From Vitellaria paradoxa (Eukaryota; Streptophyta; Magnoliopsida; Ericales; Sapotaceae): a DNA stretch of 64,000 bases. Below, piece by piece: positions 58,484 through 64,000 of the stretch. The stretch covers positions 19,085,228 to 19,149,227 of the forward strand of contig CM034241.1 of the NCBI GenBank assembly GCA_019916065.1. Reading direction: 5' to 3'. The translations under genes and the position numbers were made by a program. Under the pieces are notes generated by a model. That model saw only the letters and a list, made by a program, of their open reading frames with translations. It did not search any database and was not told the origin of the DNA. Numbering within the stretch: the first letter of the stretch is position 1; each line of letters starts with the position of its first letter.

Positions 58484-59193
58484 AAACCTTTCGCGAAGGG
58501 ATTTACCTTTCACAAATCTATTTTTTTTCTATTTCGAAAACATTCGAATACAAAAATCCTTAACCAAATCCGTGTGAGATCACTGGTATGGATTTTCGTA
58601 ACCAATCATCAAATACTTTTGAATAGAATTAAAAATCAGATTTTTATTAATATTTTGGTGTTTAATTGAGAAACTCTAGGAAACAAAGGTCTTTAACCAT
58701 ATCCGCTTGAGATCACTGGTACTGACCTTTGATTATAACATTTTCAAAACTTTTCAAATTAAACCCTGTTCTTCAAACAAACACACCCCAAGGCAAAGTA
58801 GTGAACTACCCGGACTTGACGTTGGATCAAGATCTTTATTCCTATTGAATTAAAATCCAACTTAGTTTAGTTATAATTGCTTTATTAATTTTATTTTAAT
58901 TTTTCGCTATTTAGCTTAAGTCCTCTTGAAATTCAGATTTTCCTATTTACTTTAATCGTAATTAATTGAAATCGAATTCATCTTTAATTTTATTGAACTT
59001 TAGAACTTAGTAAACTTGAATTTCCAAACTTGCTTTCCTTTAGTTTTTAGAATTCCTTTCACATCCTAGAAACTAAATACCATTAGGCTCCCTGTGAATT
59101 CGACCTCGGACTCACCGAGTTTTAAAACTACGACTGCCCTCTTGCACTTGAGAGGTAGAACCCCGAAACACAATTTAGGGTCGGTCAAGTTTT

Positions 59194-59210
59194 TGGCGCC
59201 GTTGCCGGGG
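59194..59210 (+). promoter_or_regulatory. Primer binding site of element D (tRNA-Asp)
   Basis: TGGCGCCGTTGCCGGGG, 6 bp after the LTR. It complements the 3' end of plant tRNA-Asp over all 17 positions, the usual primer of Athila elements. Confidence 0.9.
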
Positions 59211-59331
59211 AGCCAAATTTTAGTTTTTAGGTTGTTTTCAAACTTTTCAGTTAATTTATTTTTCAAAAAAAAAAATCGTTTTTAAAAAAAAATTTGAACT
59301 TAAAATTTTTTTTTAGAGACTTTCTACTTAT

Positions 59332-60759
59332 ATGCTATTAAGATCAGGTAAGGTAGTCGTAGCTGAATCTGAACTAGGAGATCCTTCATACCTTCCTGAA
59401 CTTTTTTCACCAACCTTACTTTCCACCGTTTCACTTACCACATCCTCCTTTCACTCAATGGCTGAAGTAAGAGGGGAAGGGAGTGTGTATGGGGATAATG
59501 AGCCCCAAGAAATTCTGGGTTATATTCCTATAAAAGATCATCTTAACCCCGCTAGACAAACCACCCCATCATGCATAGTCTTACCATTAAATAGGGGGAA
59601 CTTCAACCTTAGGCCAGGAATTATCCAACTTCTTCCTACTTTCCATGGCCTTGACTCTGAAAATCCCTATAACCATCTTAGGGAGTTCGAGGAAGTGAGC
59701 AACACGTGTATAGATCATAATGTCAATGAGGAAGTAGTGCGTCTTCAACTCTTTCCTTTTTTTCTAAAGGACAAAGCCAAGTTCTGGCTTAATTCCCTTC
59801 GTCCACGTTCTATTGGAACATGGCGTGAAATGCAAACTGAGTTTCTTAAGAAATATTTCCCAACTCAGAAAACTCAGTACTATAGGAGACAGATTACCAC
59901 TTTCTCTTGCAAACCTAATGAGAATTTCTGTCGAGCCTGGGAAAGGTTTAAGGACCTCTTGATGGCTTGTCCTCACCATGGTTATGAATCATGGAGGTTA
60001 GTCAGCATCTTCCACGAATCCCTAACTCCCAGTCTTAAGCAATTAGTTTCTACCATGTGTAATGATACCCTATTCGATAAGACTGCGGAAGAGGCGATGG
60101 AATTCTTTGATATGGTGGCCGAGGATTCTAATGATTAGGAAATAGGACCACCTTCTTCTTTAGAGCATAGGAATCCCACATCTAGTGGTTCGTTGATGTT
60201 AAGTGAGAGGGATGATCTAAGTGCTAGAATATCTGCATTACAACATAAGTTAGATTCCCTTGAACTTAAGAACAAAGAAAAGTTGGTGGAAGTACAAGTG
60301 GTGTGTAGGGCATGTGACCAAGTAGGACATGATCCCAATTCATGTCCAGAGCTTCCTTTACTTAAGGAAGTAACTTATGGGAATGTGTATGCTAATAACA
60401 CACAGAACCAACCATTCCAAAATAGAGGTCAGGGTAACATTCCTTATTCACAAGGTGGGAATGTTAAGTATCAAGGGGGAAATCAACACCCCAATGCTTA
60501 CCCTCAGGGATGGAAAAATCCTCCAGGCTTTGGGTGGAAAAACAATAATCAAAGCCAACCATTCCAACCCTTTTTACCACCACCCCAATATCAACAACCC
60601 AATCCTATTGCATACCAACCTCCCCAGAAGAGATCCTTTGAGGAATCTGTTCAACAATTTATGCAACATCAAACGTTGATCAATGATAACTTGGCTAGGT
60701 CCATAGATGATATTAGGGGCCAAGTTTCTAAGTTAACTCAGGCCATAAGCACCACTTAA
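59332..60759 (+). pseudogene. Gag of element D with one internal stop
   Basis: ATG at 59332 (MLLRSGKVVV). The gag domain starts near residue 104 (FHGLDSENPYNHLREF) and runs to about 265 (CRAWERFKDLLMACPHHGYE within). TAG at 60136 interrupts the frame, which then continues in phase to a CCHC zinc knuckle CRACDQVGHDPNSC (60304-60345), a Gln/Asn/Pro-rich part, and TAA at 60757. After that the same frame stays open as a charged linker to the frameshift near 61020. Gag packages the RNA into particles. Confidence 0.85.
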
Positions 60760-61838
60760 AGTGGCAAACTTCCTGCACAACCGTTTCCTAACCCAAAAGG
60801 GCAGGCAAACATGACTAAGTCCTCAACCTCGGGTACCACCCCACATGAGCATGTTCAAGCTGTTACCACTGTACGGAGTGGTAAAATTATTCAAAAACCC
60901 ACTGATCCTAGAGTCAATGCCACGAGTGAGAAGATAGAACCAAAAGCTGGTGAGGGGGTTGAAAAAGTGAGTGATGGAGAGGAAAAAGAAAAAAGGAAAG
61001 GGAGAGTAGAGGATGAGAGAGAGAGAATGGAGAAACTGAAAAAGAGAATGAAGAGGAACCTAGTGAGGGACCTGTGGTTAGGCCAATTGACCACCCTATT
61101 GAGTATATGCCTAGACCACCTTTTCCCCAGAGACTAGCAAAGGGCAAGAATGAGACGTTGAATTCTGAAATTTACGAGACTTTCAAACAAGTGAGAATCA
61201 ACATCCCATTACTTGAAGCCATTAAGAAAAATCCTTCCTATGCTAGATTTCTCAAGGATATGTGCACCGTGAAGAGGAAGCTCAATGTCAAGGAGAAAGC
61301 TTTCTTGACAGAACAAGTGAGTGCTATACTCCAACGTGACACACCTCCTAAATATAAAGATCTTGGGTGTCCAACTATTTCATGCATCATAGGAAACCAC
61401 ATTGTTGATAGAGCTTTGCTTGACCTAGGTGCGAGTGTCAACCTTTTGCCCTATACTGTTTACCAACAACTAGGCCTAGGTGAGCTGAAACCCACCAGAG
61501 TGACCTTACAGTTAGCTGACCGTTCGGTCAAGATGCCCAGAGGTGTGGTGGAAGACGTATTAGTTCAAGTAGACAAGTTCTACTTCCCAGTGGATTTTAT
61601 CGTATTGGATACCCAACCAGTTCTTAACCCTACCCAATCTATTCTGGTCATCTTGGGTAGACTCTTCCTTGCTACATCCAATGCTGTGATCAATTGTAAG
61701 AGTGGGGTCATGAAACTTTCTTTTGGAAATATGACCATGGAAATGAATATTTTTAGGGTAGGGAAGCAAATAGGAGAATGTGAGGATATTAGGGAGGTGG
61801 ATGTGATCTATACTTTGAGTGAGGAGTATTTTGAGTAG
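60760..61838 (+). pseudogene. Linker and aspartic protease of element D
   Basis: Charged Lys/Glu linker, a frameshift in GAGAGAGAGAGA at ~61012-61027, then an open frame (from ~61028) with PRPPFPQRL, the retropepsin active site LLDLGASVNLLPYTVYQQLG (Asp codon at 61422), LQLADRSVKMPRG, and VILGRLFLATSNAVINC near the end. Ends at TAG 61836. Homologous to the split protease of element A. Confidence 0.85.
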
Positions 61839-64000
61839 ACTTACTTTGAGGACCCCTTAGAGCGTGCCTTAGCAAGGAGTGAGAATTGTGAAATGTTAGA
61901 TGGAAAAAATTTTAAGGAGATTGGAGAGTTTATAGGTGCTGGGGATGAGATTATGGTAGTTAGTGGTTGGATACCAACATTTGAACCTATAGGGCCATCT
62001 GAGATAAAGCCTAAGCCTTCAATGGAATGTCCTCCATGTCCTTCTAGGAAACCCTTACCAAGTGAACTCAAGTACGCATTTCTGGGAGAGGGAGAGACAT
62101 TTTCAATGGTAGTGTCTGCGAGTTTAGAAAGAGCACAAGAAGAGAGGTTGCTGGGAGTGTTGAAAGCCCATCGTCAGGCTTTAGGGTGGACTATAGCAGA
62201 TCTTCGAGGTATTAGCCCATTAGTATGTTCTCATCATATATATCTTGAAGATGACGCTAAACCGGTGAGACAAATGCAACGAAGGCTAAACCCCAATATG
62301 AAAGAGGTTGTGAAAGGGGAGGTACTTAAGTTGCTTGATGCGGGTATCATTTACCCCATCTCTGACTCGAAGTGGGTGAGTCCCACTCAAGTAGTTCCTA
62401 AGAAATCCGGTGTCACTGTTGTTGAAAATGAGAAACGAGAGTTAGTGCCACAACGCACCCAAACTGAGTGGCGTATGTGCATTGATTATAGGCGTTTGAA
62501 CGCAGTGACCCGGAAAGACCATTTCCCACTTCTCTTCCTAGACCAAGTGCTTGAGAGAGTTGCGGGTAAATCTTTCTATTGTTTTCTAGATGGGTATTCT
62601 GGGTACAATCAAGTGGAGATAGCACTAGAAGATCAAGAGAAGACTACCTTCACTTGCCCCTTTGGCACTTTTGCGTATAGACGCATGCCATTTGGGCTAT
62701 GCAATGCACCTGCGACTTTTCAAAGGTGTGTAATAAGTATTTTTAGTGATATGGTCGAGAGATTCTTGGAGGTATTTATGGATGATTTCTTCATCTATGG
62801 AGACACATTTGATGAGTGCTTGATCAATCTTGAGAAGGTGCTAGTGCGATGTGAGGAGAGCAATTTAGTGTTAAATTGGGAAAAGTGCCACTTTATGGTA
62901 CAACAGGGGATTGTTTTAGGGCACATAGTGTCATGTCGTGGGATAGAGGTAGATAAAGCAAAAGTGGATATCATTCAAAATTTACCTACCCCTCGATGTG
63001 TGAAGGATGTTAGATCATTTCTTGGACATGCTGGTTTCTACCGGAGATTCATTCAATCCTTCAGCTCTCTAGCCCGTCCTCTTTGCTCATTGTTGTCCAA
63101 TGATGTTCCATTTGAATGGACAATATCATGCCAAGAGGCATTTGACCGGCTTAAACAGTTGCTCACCACCGCACCTATTATTCAAAGCCCAGATTGGTCC
63201 CTACCATTCGAGCTTATATGTGATGCCAGTGATTTTGCAGTGGGTGCAGTTTTAGGGCAAAGAAAAGAGGGGAAACCCCATGTCATTTACTACGCTAGCA
63301 AGACTCTAAATGAAGCTCAAATTAATTATACCACCACTGAGAAAGAGCTTCTAGCGGTAGTGTTTGCCCTTGATAAGTTTAGGTCATATTTGGTAGGTTC
63401 CCGTGTCACAGTGTTCACGGACCATACGGCTTTGAAATACCTCCTCTCAAAACAAGAGACCAAACCTCGTTTGATTAGGTGGATACTCCTTCTCCAAGAG
63501 TTTGATTTGGAGATCAAGGACAAGAAAGGAGTTGAAAATGTGGTAGCTGACCATTTGTCTAGACTACCCCAACATGCGTCCAACTCTAGTGACATACCAA
63601 TCAATGAGCAATTCCCTGATGAACACCTCATGCATGTTAGCACCAACCCATTGGTCCAACCTCCTTGGTATGTAGACATTGCGAACTTCTTAGTGATCGG
63701 ACAGATGCCCTCCCATTGGACCAAAGTCGATAAAGGTAAATTCTTACGAAAAGTGCGTAGTTTCTTTTGGGACGAACCATATCTCTACAAATATTGCCCT
63801 GATCAGATTATGAGGCATTGCATTCCCGAGAGTGAGGTCCATAGGGTCATTGAGTTTTGTCATTCTCTAGCGTGTGGAGGTCACTTCTCCTCAAAGAAAA
63901 AAGCCGCTAAGATCCTCCAGAGCGGATTTTATTGGCCCTCATTGTTTGAGGATGTTCATGATTATTGCCTTCAGTGTGATCGATGTCAACGGTTGGGAGC
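61839..64000 (+). CDS. RT, RNase H and integrase start of element D (partial pol)
   Basis: Open frame without a stop from 61839 to the window end, in phase with the protease across the TAG. Domains: RT (about 62230-62990) with [30 protein letters not shown] and the catalytic [11 protein letters not shown] (FMDD at 62775-62786); RNase H (about 63180-63540) with [28 protein letters not shown] and TDHTALKYL; and the integrase zinc region with [11 protein letters not shown] and [11 protein letters not shown] (63850-63998). The integrase core lies outside. All key catalytic residues that can be seen are present. Confidence 0.88.

Larger units (their letters stand above)
57531..59187 (+). repeat. 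5' LTR of element D
   Basis: 1657 bp, TGATTACACTTGAAAAGTGT to TTTAGGGTCGGTCA. The 5' end is a perfect 9-bp hairpin (57533-57541 with 57545-57553). U3 dyads GGTCGGGACC at 57803-57905, TATA box TATATAAA at 57957, CGGCC start word at ~57976, 21-bp minisatellite 58358-58483, two CACTGGTA segments (~58582, ~58713) and the U5 hairpin (59105-59119). Full-length match to the solo LTR at 13821-15460. Confidence 0.9.
57531..64000 (+). mobile_element. Athila-like Ty3 retrotransposon D, 5' part
   Basis: 5' LTR, tRNA-Asp primer site, gag, protease, RT, RNase H and the start of integrase, all on the plus strand, leaving the window inside integrase. Coding lesions are few: TAG at 60136, TAA at 60757, a frameshift in a GA run at about 61012-61027, and TAG at 61836. 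The rest of pol is open for 720 codons. It is the best-preserved autonomous-type element here and a possible relative of the enzyme source for element C. TTAAG precedes the LTR; the matching duplication would be outside. Confidence 0.92.

Overview
This window looks like a repeat-dense stretch of a eudicot plant nuclear chromosome. The whole 64 kb is AT-rich and I find no intact host gene. What can be read is mostly transposable elements of several superfamilies, nested and decayed, plus one broken pentatricopeptide-repeat (PPR) gene copy at 34.5-35.3 kb. The plant assignment rests on Athila-type Ty3 retrotransposons primed by tRNA-Asp, a plant TRIM, an Au-like SINE, Ty1/copia fragments primed by tRNA-iMet, and the PPR sequence. 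I cannot name the species.

Layout. 0.3-0.7 kb: a complete 320-bp TRIM with a 5-bp target duplication. 1.3-3.4 kb: an AT-rich unit of about 1 kb present twice in tandem. 4.47-16.1 kb: Athila-like element A on the minus strand (3' LTR, downstream ORF, integrase, RNase H, RT, protease), with gag and 5' LTR missing. Its protease is split by a 1640-bp solo LTR of another Athila-like family, flanked by GTTAC. 16.1-19.1 kb: a ~196-bp tandem array and the end of a probable CACTA transposon. 19.1-21.3 kb: the 3' end and LTR of Athila-like element B on the plus strand. 21.3-34.5 kb: copia LTR fragments, an L1-type LINE tail, a copia RNase H tail, an Au-like SINE with target duplication, a decayed chromovirus-type LTR invaded by a copia-type LTR, and a second SINE-like piece. 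34.5-35.3 kb: PPR pseudogene. 35.29-43.01 kb: complete element C, a 7.7-kb non-autonomous Athila relative with two LTRs, target duplication ATAAG, and a gag-like ORF as its only sizeable coding region. 43-55 kb: AT-rich DNA with a copia PBS remnant, a long-TIR element and a ~530-bp inverted-repeat MITE-like unit. 55.19-57.53 kb: a chromovirus-type LTR carrying three minisatellites. 57.53-64 kb: the 5' LTR, gag, protease, RT, RNase H and start of integrase of Athila-like element D, which runs off the window and has only four visible coding lesions.

How the parts relate. A, B, C, D and the solo LTR share one LTR plan: a palindromic 5' end, a dyad block of GTCC/GGAC type in U3, a TATA box followed by a GGCCG-like start region, a duplicated 'CACTGGTA' segment, and a small hairpin in U5 just before the tRNA-Asp primer site. 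C carries no pol, so it presumably depends on enzymes made by relatives such as D. Nothing here looks like a new multi-gene system. The most novel leads are the gag-only element C with its unusual gag C-terminus, the conserved LTR dyad blocks (one set sits inside element A between integrase and the downstream ORF), and a short sequence module shared by LTRs of apparently different superfamilies.
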